Assembly: GCF_000331575.1 (NCBI RefSeq)
Contig: NZ_KB223527.1
Location: 469,842 to 533,841, forward strand
Direction of reading: 5' to 3'
DNA length: 64,000 nt
DNA from: Calidifontibacillus oryziterrae
Lineage (GTDB): Bacteria > Bacillota > Bacilli > Bacillales > Bacillaceae_J
A program made the position numbers and the translations under genes. The notes beneath the pieces were generated by a model, which was not told the origin of the DNA, made no database searches, and saw only the letters and a program-made list of their open reading frames with translations. Shown here in pieces: positions 33,976 to 41,845 of this stretch; position 1 is the stretch's first letter, and every line of letters starts with the position of its first letter.

Positions 33976-35082
33976 TTATAGATTGGAAACCTTCATTCCA
34001 AAATTTTCATTGCTGTAATATAAATTTTTCACAAAAACATTGGGTCCAAGACATTTTACACTTGGACAATAACAACTTAATTCGGATGCTAAATCTGTTT
34101 TTAGCCACCTATCGAAAGCATCTATTAAGCTTCCTCTTTTAATATTCCCTAATGGCGGAATATCACCAAAGTCAGTAACAATGATATCACCAGTAAATAT
34201 ATTTATATTCAAACGCGACCTGCCATCTGGATCATTCCGAACCGTTACATTTTTACTATTATACAATTTAGTTAATAGCTTTAAATCTTCCTGATTATCA
34301 CTACAAGGAAAAAAGGGTAAAGTCCCAAACAGCATCCACGTATTTTGATCACGAATGTCTAATAGCTTCTCAATAGCTATCCTCATTTCATCTAGGCTTA
34401 ACGCTTCTAATGTTCCTGCGAAATCACTAGGGTACATTGGATGTATTTCATGACGGCTACAGTTCATTTCGTGAACTACCTGATAATGAATTTGTTCTAT
34501 ATAAGGTAGAGTTTTTGGATTAAGCATCGTCTCTGCTGAAACCATTACTCCATTACGTGACAATGTTTTACTATTCTCTATAATCCTTTGAAAATAGCTT
34601 TCTCGTTGTTTGATTGAAGGTTTTTTCTCCATATTGGTAAAGCCGCGTTCAACAAAGTCGTATACTGTCCCCCAATTATGGGAAATATGTAATACATCTA
34701 GATAAGGTGCTATTAACTCATAGCGCTCTATATCCTGAGTTAAATTAGAATTTATTTGCGTATAAATATCTCGTTCATGTGCATATTTTAATAACGGCAG
34801 AACATACTCTTCAACAGATTTTTTTGAAAGCATTGGCTCGCCGCCCGTTATACTTAAACACGTTAAATCAGGTAATTCATCAAGTTTTTCAAACATTAAA
34901 TCAATAGGAAGTGGTTCTGGATCCTTACTTGTTAAGGTAAAACCAACTGCACAATGCTCACAACGCATATTACATAAATTTGTAGTCGTGAATTCAATAT
35001 TAGTTAATTTGAACTTCTCTTCCTGGCTAAATTTTAAGTAAGACTCCCATGGATCGAACGTAGGATTTATTTCCTGTTTCAA
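33976..35082 (-). CDS. yfkAB: Radical SAM protein YfkAB
   Basis: A 368-residue radical S-adenosylmethionine protein. CNMRCEHC (CxxxCxxC) binds the catalytic [4Fe-4S] cluster and SITGGEP is the SAM-binding motif. The C-terminus has a second cysteine set, CYCPSVKC, giving the CxCxxxxC motif by which the family is named. TTG 35082 has GAGGTG 7 nt upstream and is preferred over the TTG ten codons earlier. The reaction is unknown. It is a single gene with no obvious partner. Confidence 0.9.
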   Translation of the reverse strand: MKQEINPTFDPWESYLKFSQEEKFKLTNIEFTTTNLCNMRCEHCAVGFTLTSKDPEPLPIDLMFEKLDELPDLTCLSITGGEPMLSKKSVEEYVLPLLKYAHERDIYTQINSNLTQDIERYELIAPYLDVLHISHNWGTVYDFVERGFTNMEKKPSIKQRESYFQRIIENSKTLSRNGVMVSAETMLNPKTLPYIEQIHYQVVHEMNCSRHEIHPMYPSDFAGTLEALSLDEMRIAIEKLLDIRDQNTWMLFGTLPFFPCSDNQEDLKLLTKLYNSKNVTVRNDPDGRSRLNINIFTGDIIVTDFGDIPPLGNIKRGSLIDAFDRWLKTDLASELSCYCPSVKCLGPNVFVKNLYYSNENFGMKVSNL

Positions 35083-35188
35083 ATGTTTACACCTCTTATC
35101 AAACTGGTTCAAGTAAATTATTTTTCCAAGTTCATATTATACATTTCTTTCTAACTGTTTGCTATATTCAAAATAAAGTTAATAGGTT

Positions 35189-35226
35189 GTCCAAAAAGTC
35201 ATAGTAAATGATTTTTAGACAACCCC
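35189..35226 (-). terminator. Hairpin after the 53-residue gene
   Basis: GGTTGTC and GACAACC enclose an A/T-rich inner stem (AAAAA with TTTTT). There is no clear U-run on the minus strand, so the terminator role is tentative. Confidence 0.45.
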
Positions 35227-35236
35227 TTTCCGACAT

Positions 35237-35398
35237 TTAGTGAAGCTTCTCCGATTTACTCCCTATTTTTGAACGATATTCCTTCCCTTTATTATCATCA
35301 CCACTTGTCATCCCTTCACCAAGCATTACATCAGCATTTCCCCTTTTAGGAGACCCTTGGTTTTTGCTCTCAAATTTTTCTTTTCGATTCGCCATCAT
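35237..35398 (-). CDS. Small hydrophilic protein of 52-53 residues
   Basis: Two consecutive ATGs at 35398 and 35395 follow GGGGTGG. The product (MANRKEKFESKNQGSPKRG..., then SGDDNKGKEYRSK) is hydrophilic, lacks Cys and Trp, and is rich in Lys, Gly, Ser and Asn, the composition of minor small acid-soluble spore proteins. No specific family is recognised. The hairpin at 35189-35226 closes the gene. Confidence 0.6.
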   Translation of the reverse strand: MMANRKEKFESKNQGSPKRGNADVMLGEGMTSGDDNKGKEYRSKIGSKSEKLH

Positions 35399-35469
35399 AC
35401 CACCCCTTTTTTATTCACAATCATTTTTAGTTTGGATTTTGAGATAAAATTTCATGCAACAATTAAAAA

Positions 35470-35514
35470 GGTTATCTGAAAGTGTGTAATTTCTAATCAC
35501 ACCTCAGATAACCG
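35470..35514 (-). terminator. Terminator of the GGDEF-EAL gene
   Basis: GGTTATCTGA and TCAGATAACC with an inner TGTG/CACA stem; on the minus strand TTTTT follows. Confidence 0.85.
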
Positions 35515-35521
35515 TAAATGT

Positions 35522-37225
35522 TTATTTTTTTTGTTCTAATAGTGTATTTAAAGGTAATGGCTTCGAATAATAATAGCCCTGCATTAAGTAGCAACCGTTT
35601 TGCTCTAGGAACTTTATTTGATCTTGTGTTTCTACCCCTTCAGCAATCGTAAATAAATTTAGATTTCTAGCCAACGTTAAAATTGCTTTAACAATTGATG
35701 CATTTTCTACCTTTGTTGTAATCTCCTGCAAAAACGATTGGTCGATTTTAATTCGATCAACAGGAAAATCCTTTAAATATTTTAGTGAGCTATAGCCTGT
35801 ACCAAAATCATCAATCGAAATAAATACCCCCATTTCCTTTAACGCTTTAAGCTGTTGCAAAACTTGTTTCGAGCGATGCATTGCTAATGCTTCAGTTATT
35901 TCAATATCTAAAATATGTGGTGGTATATTCGATTTAGATAAAGCTGCAACAACATGGTTGACTAAATCAGCTTGAAAATGCTGGGGTGATATATTAACAC
36001 CTATTCTTGTCAAACTAGTATTGTCCCTTACAAGTAACTTAATATCCTGACATGCCTTGTCAAGAACCCATTCTTCTATTGGAATAATTAACCCTGTTTC
36101 TTCAGCTATCGGAATAAAATCTGCAGGTGAGACGATTCCCCGTTCTGGGTGATTCCATCTTATAAGAGCTTCGTAACCAATAATGTTATTTGTTAAATAA
36201 TCAAGCTGAGGTTGATAATAAAGCTCAAATTCATTTTTTGCTAAAGCAAGGCGAAGCTCTTTCTCTAATTTACTCTGAACGCTTTTATTTTGTAATGATT
36301 TATCATAAACGTGAATTTGACCTCTTTTTTCTTTGGCTTTATACATGGCTGCATCAGCCGACCGTAATAACTGGTCAAATGTGGTGCCATCATCAGGGTA
36401 GCAGGCTATACCAATACTTGTAGTTAAAGTATACATCTGCCCGGTAATTTTGATCGGATCTTTTATAAGTGATAATACTTCCCTAGCGATCGCTAATGCT
36501 TCATCAATATCTTTAATATCATGAATAAGGACAACAAACTCGTCTCCACCCATTCTTGCTACAAAATTGCACCTTGGCACCTGCTTAATTCGCTCTGCCA
36601 CAGTTTTTAATACTTGGTCACCACATGAATGACCAAATTCATCATTTATAAATTTAAACTGATCAAGGTCAAAAAACAAAAGTGCACTTTTTTCATGTTT
36701 ATCACTATAAACAAGCTCAACGAATTTCTTTTCAAAATAACGGCGATTTGGCAATCCTGTTACTTCATCATGAAAAGCTAAGTATTCGATAAGCTCCTCC
36801 TGCTTCTTTCGATTCGTAATTTCCCTCTCAAAGCCAAAATGGCCTTCAAAACGTCCTTCATCATCATAAAAAGCAATATACGTACCTTCAATAACAATAT
36901 CTAATCCGTCACTTGTTTTTTCTTCAAATTCCAAGTGCAATTTGCCATTATCTAGCATCTTTCTCCATAAACTCTTTCCATACTCGACGTTATCCTTAAA
37001 AATTTGGCGAGGAGTTTTACCAAGCATTTCATCTCCACTAACACCATACTGATCTAAATACGCTTGGTTTATTTTCGTGATTTTTTGATTATCAAATATA
37101 TGATCTAATACTTTCTCACGATCGACAGTTTCATTCCAGTAAATAGGTTTATCTAAAACCATAAAAAAGCAACCATCAACATTTTGAGAAAACATAACCT
37201 CTAACAAATAATTATAATCTAGCAT
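35522..37225 (-). CDS. PAS-GGDEF-EAL protein (c-di-GMP turnover)
   Basis: A 567-residue cytoplasmic protein. A PAS sensor region (about 1-140, ending FGFEREITNRKKQEE) is followed by a GGDEF domain with intact ARMGGDEF (about residue 225) and an EAL domain with YEALIRW (about 351), DDFGTGYSSL and EGVET. Both active sites look intact, so it could make or degrade c-di-GMP, with EAL activity often dominant in such hybrids. No membrane segment. Single gene with its own terminator. Confidence 0.93.
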   Translation of the reverse strand: MLDYNYLLEVMFSQNVDGCFFMVLDKPIYWNETVDREKVLDHIFDNQKITKINQAYLDQYGVSGDEMLGKTPRQIFKDNVEYGKSLWRKMLDNGKLHLEFEEKTSDGLDIVIEGTYIAFYDDEGRFEGHFGFEREITNRKKQEELIEYLAFHDEVTGLPNRRYFEKKFVELVYSDKHEKSALLFFDLDQFKFINDEFGHSCGDQVLKTVAERIKQVPRCNFVARMGGDEFVVLIHDIKDIDEALAIAREVLSLIKDPIKITGQMYTLTTSIGIACYPDDGTTFDQLLRSADAAMYKAKEKRGQIHVYDKSLQNKSVQSKLEKELRLALAKNEFELYYQPQLDYLTNNIIGYEALIRWNHPERGIVSPADFIPIAEETGLIIPIEEWVLDKACQDIKLLVRDNTSLTRIGVNISPQHFQADLVNHVVAALSKSNIPPHILDIEITEALAMHRSKQVLQQLKALKEMGVFISIDDFGTGYSSLKYLKDFPVDRIKIDQSFLQEITTKVENASIVKAILTLARNLNLFTIAEGVETQDQIKFLEQNGCYLMQGYYYSKPLPLNTLLEQKK

Positions 37226-37420
37226 AAAATCCTCACCCTGCTTGTGCGCTGAATAATATTGGTATTGCTTCCATTATACTACATTTGCACCATTATATAT
37301 GTGTAAATATGTGAGAATTCTATGTCCCATTATTAAATGGTCTCACGTTGAAAACTACTATTTTCTATTAATTTGTTACCCTTTACTTAGTCATCTTAAA
37401 CTTATTTTAGGATGGTTTGA

Positions 37421-37801
37421 TTATGATGGAATGAACATAATTGGACAAGGTGCCATAGCTAATGTCGCCTGACTTACGCTACCCAACTTGCCACTTGAAC
37501 CATTTCCATTCCCCCTAGAACCCATTACAATACAACGAACATCTTTTTCCTTTGCCTCTGTAATAATTTCCAAAGCAGGTGTGCCAACACGAATTTTTGA
37601 AGAATAGAGAACTCGTTCCTCTTCTAATAGAGCCGATGCTTCTCTTATTGTACTTTCTCCGAGTATTTGATGACTAGGCTGAATATTAATTAGGCGAATT
37701 TGGTCACCATAAGCCTTAGCCATCGTTATTGCAAATTTCAAAGCATTTGTTGCAATTATAGAGCCGTCTACAGGGACAACTATTTTCATACTCACAAGCA
37801 C
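37421..37801 (-). CDS. UspA-family universal stress protein
   Basis: A 126-residue protein with the Usp N-terminus MKIVVPVDGS and the ATP-binding motif GSRGNGNGSSGKLGSVSQATL near the C-terminus (G-2x-G-9x-G-S/T). The start is uncertain: GTG at 37801 after GAGGG, GTG at 37795, or ATG at 37789. It is slightly shorter than the usual 140 residues. Confidence 0.87.
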   Translation of the reverse strand: MLVSMKIVVPVDGSIIATNALKFAITMAKAYGDQIRLINIQPSHQILGESTIREASALLEEERVLYSSKIRVGTPALEIITEAKEKDVRCIVMGSRGNGNGSSGKLGSVSQATLAMAPCPIMFIPS

Positions 37802-37921
37802 TACCCTCTTTCAACTATTATTTTTCTTACTTGTTTACCTACTTTCCTCAAGAATAACAAACGTTTACTAAAAAGAATAGATTTAAAAATAAATTTTCAA
37901 AACATTCATTAAATAATTACA

Positions 37922-37949
37922 CCACAGGATCAAATTTTATAATTTCCTA
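37922..37949 (+). repeat. Dispersed repeat, tail-only copy C
   Basis: 28 bp, CCACAGGATCAAATTTTATA plus ATTTCCTA, identical to the 3' end of the repeat copy at 45509-45709. The 5' 170 bp are missing. As in that copy, it directly precedes the terminator of a minus-strand gene. Confidence 0.8.
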
Positions 37950-37952
37950 GAG

Positions 37953-37982
37953 AATAAAAAAAGCACTATTACAAGTGCTTCT
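37953..37982 (-). terminator. Terminator of the DUF2892 gene
   Basis: AAGCACT and AGTGCTT with a short loop; on the minus strand TTTTTTT follows. Confidence 0.8.
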
Positions 37983-37998
37983 TTCATTACAAAACGTA

Positions 37999-38208
37999 TT
38001 ACATTTTAGCTGAGTTATTTTTTGAATTCGTATTAATTTTAAAAATTGGATATAGCGGACAAAATTTAATTATTGCTGTTAATAATAAGACTATACCTAG
38101 CAAGCCTATATATTTAATTCCACCATCTAAAATGAAAAGCAATGATAATAAAACTAAACCAAGAATGATGCGAATCACTCTATCAGCTGAACCAATATTC
38201 GCTTTCAA
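37999..38208 (-). CDS. DUF2892 (YgaP membrane-domain-like) protein
   Basis: A 69-residue protein with two membrane helices. It begins MKANIGSADRVIRIILGL and contains the KFCPLYPIFKINT stretch with a single conserved Cys, both hallmarks of DUF2892. Such proteins are often near sulphur-transfer or stress genes. Here a Crp/Fnr regulator gene lies 74 bp upstream on the same strand. The function is unknown. Confidence 0.87.
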   Translation of the reverse strand: MKANIGSADRVIRIILGLVLLSLLFILDGGIKYIGLLGIVLLLTAIIKFCPLYPIFKINTNSKNNSAKM

Positions 38209-38282
38209 AATATCATCTCCTTTACATATTTATCTACAATATAAAGAATCAAAGTTTATTAATCAGTGACTAAGTCACATTG

Positions 38283-38963
38283 TCAAAATTCTGACAATTT
38301 TTCAGCAAGTAATAACCGATTAGTGATTCGAACTCTTCCTCGTGATATTTGTATAAATCCGTTTCGCTCAAGGCTTTTCATTATTCGGCTTACAACTTCC
38401 CTAGCGGTACCTAGCTCCGTCGCTATTTCATCATGAGTCTTTTCAATAATATCTCCATTTTCTTGTGTATGTGATAAAAGGAATTCTATTAATCTGTCGT
38501 CTGTCTTTCGAAAAATAATTTCATCCATTAGTGTTACTACTTCTAAAAATCGCTCTGACAATAGTCTATATACAAACTGCTGCAGTTCACTATTCCTAGC
38601 CAGAAGAGCTTTAAACTGTTTTACTGTCAAAATCACAACCTCTACTTCTTCCTCGACAGTCGCTGTTGCAGGGTAGGTTATACCAGAAAGAACACTAGAT
38701 ATCGTTAAAATGCAAGTATCTCCACGTTTGATTCGATATAATATTACTTCACGACCATTTTTGCCTATTTTCGAAACACGAATCCTCCCGCTTAGCAAAA
38801 ATGCAACTCCACCACAATGATCCCCTTCATCAAAAACCTTTGTTCCTTTTGGATATACTTTAGTGACGAACAATGATTCGACGTCATTTTCGAAACGTAT
38901 GTCTTTAAAAAAAGGAAATAATTTGAATATTGATGTAGTATATATTTTCTCCAAACAGGCCAC
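38283..38963 (-). CDS. Crp/Fnr-family transcriptional regulator
   Basis: A 226-residue protein with a cyclic-nucleotide-like domain (about 30-130, PKGTKVFDEGD, GREVILYRIKRGDTCILT) and a C-terminal winged helix (HDEIATELGTAREVVSRIM). CILT in the sensor domain and few other cysteines argue against an Fe-S cluster. It is followed by the DUF2892 gene, which it may control. A second family member lies at 2552-3238 but is only distantly similar. Confidence 0.9.
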   Translation of the reverse strand: MACLEKIYTTSIFKLFPFFKDIRFENDVESLFVTKVYPKGTKVFDEGDHCGGVAFLLSGRIRVSKIGKNGREVILYRIKRGDTCILTISSVLSGITYPATATVEEEVEVVILTVKQFKALLARNSELQQFVYRLLSERFLEVVTLMDEIIFRKTDDRLIEFLLSHTQENGDIIEKTHDEIATELGTAREVVSRIMKSLERNGFIQISRGRVRITNRLLLAEKLSEF

Positions 38964-39103
38964 TTCCTTTAAGCAAAAATGCTATATTCCCCTCACCATT
39001 AATATCTTACCATTATTTTACACGCTTTTACTGAGTATTTTTGTATGAAAAGGATAAAACATCAAATATTAAGAATGAAATCAAATAGTAAGGAGTGAAT
39101 ATC

Positions 39104-39208
39104 ATGGGTAGAGGAAAAGCTTTTAACCATAAGAAAAAAGGACATGTTAGCCAACCACCAAAACATGCCGATAAAGAGCTTCAAGCTCGTGAGGTTGAGC
39201 GGAAATAA
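39104..39208 (+). CDS. 34-residue basic protein
   Basis: ATG 39104 has AAGGAG 7 nt upstream. The product, MGRGKAFNHKKKGHVSQPP and a charged tail ending EVERK, has the MGRG opening and Pro-rich middle that I associate with the small YfhD-like sporulation proteins; this is a resemblance only. The next small gene follows by 30 bp. Confidence 0.6.
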   Translation: MGRGKAFNHKKKGHVSQPPKHADKELQAREVERK

Positions 39209-39238
39209 GGAAATTATTGAATAAGAGGTGTTCAATCT

Positions 39239-39406
39239 ATGCCAAAGCCACGATTTCAAAGAGCAAATCAAAAAAATAGGGTAAATAACAAAGCTATCAT
39301 TACAAATGAATTGGAGTTTTCAGAGGAATTAACTGAACCTACAATCCACTTTGATGAAATGAAGCCTGTTCCACAACCAAAAGATTATGATGAAATTGAG
39401 TATTAA
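39239..39406 (+). CDS. 55-residue small protein
   Basis: ATG 39239 with AAGAGGTG upstream. The product opens with a basic segment (MPKPRFQRANQKNRVNNK) and ends acidic (PQPKDYDEIEY), a charge-split design with no cysteine or membrane helix. Probably co-transcribed with the 34-residue gene before it. No family is recognised. Confidence 0.6.
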   Translation: MPKPRFQRANQKNRVNNKAIITNELEFSEELTEPTIHFDEMKPVPQPKDYDEIEY

Positions 39407-39412
39407 CAATTA

Positions 39413-39435
39413 CGGCGGTGCCATCGACACCGCCT
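39413..39435. terminator. Hairpin between convergent small genes
   Basis: GGCGGTG and CACCGCC with loop CCATCGA (39414-39434). There is no strong U-run on either side. Confidence 0.5.
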
Positions 39436-39709
39436 AGAACATAAAAATGCTAGCTACTCTTCTTAAAAAGGGTTGTTTTTTTACTTTATAGCTTTTGCTA
39501 TCGACAACTTCTAAATCAGATTCATCTATTTTTGATAGAAGTTTCATTCGCTGTTCAATATGAGTTAACCGTAATTCGATTTCATCAAGTTCATTTCGAT
39601 GCTGTAAAACTTGAACCATAACAACTTCGTCCGCTTTCGTAGTTAACTGCTTCTCAATACTATTTATTTTTATCAAAAGTTCATCAAACCGATCCTCAAA
39701 ACGACTCAT
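39434..39709 (-). CDS. 91-residue coiled-coil protein
   Basis: A predicted coiled coil over residues 5-60 (heptad pattern in FDELLIKINSIEKQL and ELDEIELRLTHIEQRM) with a basic hydrophobic end (FLRRVASIFMF) that could touch the membrane. GGGGG lies upstream of the ATG. No family is recognised. Confidence 0.65.
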   Translation of the reverse strand: MSRFEDRFDELLIKINSIEKQLTTKADEVVMVQVLQHRNELDEIELRLTHIEQRMKLLSKIDESDLEVVDSKSYKVKKQPFLRRVASIFMF

Positions 39710-39914
39710 ACTATCTATCCCCCTCGAATTATTTTACTACTTTAATTCGCGGTAGATTTTGATGTCCCTTCTAGCTTGACAAAACTAGTTTCTATTCGGC
39801 AAAAGAAGTGGATATAATCGAAAAAAATAAAGTTTCGACAGCTTTTTTTATATTTGCCTATTTGAATTAAAATCCAATTTTAGCCAACACTAAACACCAA
39901 GGAGGTGGACTGTT

Positions 39915-40028
39915 ATGGCAAAAAATAAAAAAAACAAAAAAAAGAATGAAGGTTTAGCTGCTACTGAAGAAACAAAAACAGGCTATGGTGATAAAAAGCT
40001 AGAGGGCCCTAATCGCCCAGCTGAATAA
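39915..40028 (+). CDS. 37-residue lysine-rich protein
   Basis: ATG 39915 has GGAGGTGG upstream, one of the best ribosome sites in the window. The product starts MAKNKKNKKKNEGLAATEE and ends with LEGPNRPAE. The size, Lys richness and Gly/Asn/Pro tail resemble minor small acid-soluble spore proteins, but I cannot name a family. Confidence 0.62.
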   Translation: MAKNKKNKKKNEGLAATEETKTGYGDKKLEGPNRPAE

Positions 40029-40093
40029 ATGACATGATTAATCCCACCACAATATCTTATTCGTGACTGACTGCCGAGACTTCTCGCTCATAC

Positions 40094-41137
40094 TTATACC
40101 GGGGGGGTTCGGCTAGTCAATAAACGATCAAAGATCTCACTTTTTAAATAAATACAAGCATGAAGATGTTTTTGTTTTTTTTGAAACCATTTCGTTATAT
40201 GATATTTTTTTGGTGGTTTTATCGTGCTAAACCAACGTTCCACCGATTTATTCTTTCTATACCAGTCATGAAAAACATGGCGTTCATGCTCGACAATTGG
40301 ATAGACTTCTCGTAAGAGTGGAGTGCCTTTTTGTTTTTTTGTTAAATAGTATTGCTCATAATCATATCTAGAGCCAGTATGCTCGGTCCATTGCGCAAAC
40401 TTTTTAAACTGCGAAAAATAATGATGATGAAATAATAACCACGCCAATTTCTTTCCTAACTCAATTCTTTCATTTAAATCTGAAAAATCATGAACAGAAA
40501 ACCCATACAATTCCCCGTCAACCGTTGGAAATAATACACAACTATAATGCATCCAATCTTGAAAAAGGAAAGGTAGTGAATGAAATACCTTTCTCTTATA
40601 ATACCAATGCTCAATAACTGGTTTTTGAATGACATTTTGTTCATTAACAATTAATGCTGTTAGTAACCTTTTCCTATCTTTTTGTTCCCAAAATCGTTGC
40701 CATTCATTTTGCATAAATAACGAAACACGAAAATATTGAAGTAGGTAAAAATGATTAGTCCTTTCTCGTTTGCATATTTCATAAAGCAATAATTGTGGAA
40801 AAGCGTCTAAAAAAATTAGCCAATTCGCACGTTCATATGTAAAGAATATTTGATCTCGTAAGCTTTGATTAATCATTTTAGGAAACCAAACACCTCGTAA
40901 ATCCGTCATATTCCAGCCAGCATTCCTTGAAACCATACTTGCTAAAAAGGCCCATTCAATCTCAGGATTTCTAAAAAAAAATTGTTGATACAATTTTGTT
41001 CGGGTAATATTGTCAATATTTCCTTTAATTGTTGTATCACGAATATAAGCAACTATTTTATTTTCATAACTTCCTAGTTGACTATCCAAGTCTATCACCT
41101 CTCTTTTATCGTTTCCAATTCCGACAATATTAAGCAC
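40094..41137 (-). CDS. yppC: DUF2515 family protein (YppC)
   Basis: A 347-residue protein rich in aromatic residues (SRNAGWNMTDLRG, NEWQRFWEQKDRK). It is divergent from recU-ponA exactly as yppC is in B. subtilis, which supports the assignment. There is no signal peptide or clear membrane segment. The function is unknown. Confidence 0.85.
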   Translation of the reverse strand: MLNIVGIGNDKREVIDLDSQLGSYENKIVAYIRDTTIKGNIDNITRTKLYQQFFFRNPEIEWAFLASMVSRNAGWNMTDLRGVWFPKMINQSLRDQIFFTYERANWLIFLDAFPQLLLYEICKRERTNHFYLLQYFRVSLFMQNEWQRFWEQKDRKRLLTALIVNEQNVIQKPVIEHWYYKRKVFHSLPFLFQDWMHYSCVLFPTVDGELYGFSVHDFSDLNERIELGKKLAWLLFHHHYFSQFKKFAQWTEHTGSRYDYEQYYLTKKQKGTPLLREVYPIVEHERHVFHDWYRKNKSVERWFSTIKPPKKYHITKWFQKKQKHLHACIYLKSEIFDRLLTSRTPPV

Positions 41138-41143
41138 TTTGTT

Positions 41144-41172
41144 TTTACTATTAAAAATAGTGATCTTATGCT
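41144..41172 (+). promoter_or_regulatory. Possible sigma-A promoter of recU-ponA
   Basis: TTTACT (41144-41149), 17-bp spacer, TATGCT (41167-41172), 42 bp before the recU ATG. A fair but not strong match. Confidence 0.4.
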
Positions 41173-41214
41173 ATATTTAGTATTTTAGAGGGACATTTAA
41201 GGTGGGGAAATTTA

Positions 41215-41820
41215 ATGACCATTCGATATCCAAACGGACAGGCCTTCGTACCTGTTAATAAAACAAAAAATAATCAAAAACGTGGCCTATCCTATAGCAA
41301 CCGCGGTATGACATTAGAGGACGATATTAATGAAACAAATGAATACTACTTGGCATGTGGAAAAGCGGTTATTCACAAGAAACCTACACCCATTCAAATC
41401 GTATCCGTGGATTATCCTAAAAGAAGTGCAGCTGTTATAAAAGAAGCTTACTTTAAACTGCAATCGACTACAGACTATAATGGAGTTTATCGTGGTAGAT
41501 ACATTGATTTTGAGGCAAAGGAAACAAAAAACAAAACATCGTTCCCCTTGAAAAATTTTCACGAACACCAAATAACCCATATGAAAGCAGTCCTTAAACA
41601 AAACGGTATATGCTTTGTATTGCTGCGATTCTCAACAACAGATGAAATATTTTTTTTAAAAGCTAACAGTTTATTTACCTACTGGGACGAACAGGAAAAA
41701 GGCGGCCGTAAGTCTATTCCAAAAGCAGATATTGAGCAGCTAGGCAACTTAATTCCAATAAGTTTGAATCCTAGGATTGACTATTTACAAATAATCGATC
41801 AAGTATATTTTGATTCGTAG
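41215..41820 (+). CDS. recU: Holliday junction resolvase RecU
   Basis: A 201-residue resolvase that cleaves Holliday junctions during recombination and chromosome segregation. It shows [14 protein letters not shown], the catalytic [12 protein letters not shown] strand with acidic Asp/Glu and Lys, and the stalk region before it. Paired with ponA downstream as in other Bacillales. Confidence 0.95.
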   Translation: MTIRYPNGQAFVPVNKTKNNQKRGLSYSNRGMTLEDDINETNEYYLACGKAVIHKKPTPIQIVSVDYPKRSAAVIKEAYFKLQSTTDYNGVYRGRYIDFEAKETKNKTSFPLKNFHEHQITHMKAVLKQNGICFVLLRFSTTDEIFFLKANSLFTYWDEQEKGGRKSIPKADIEQLGNLIPISLNPRIDYLQIIDQVYFDS

Positions 41821-41845
41821 ACTGTATGAAAGGCAGGTCATTACT

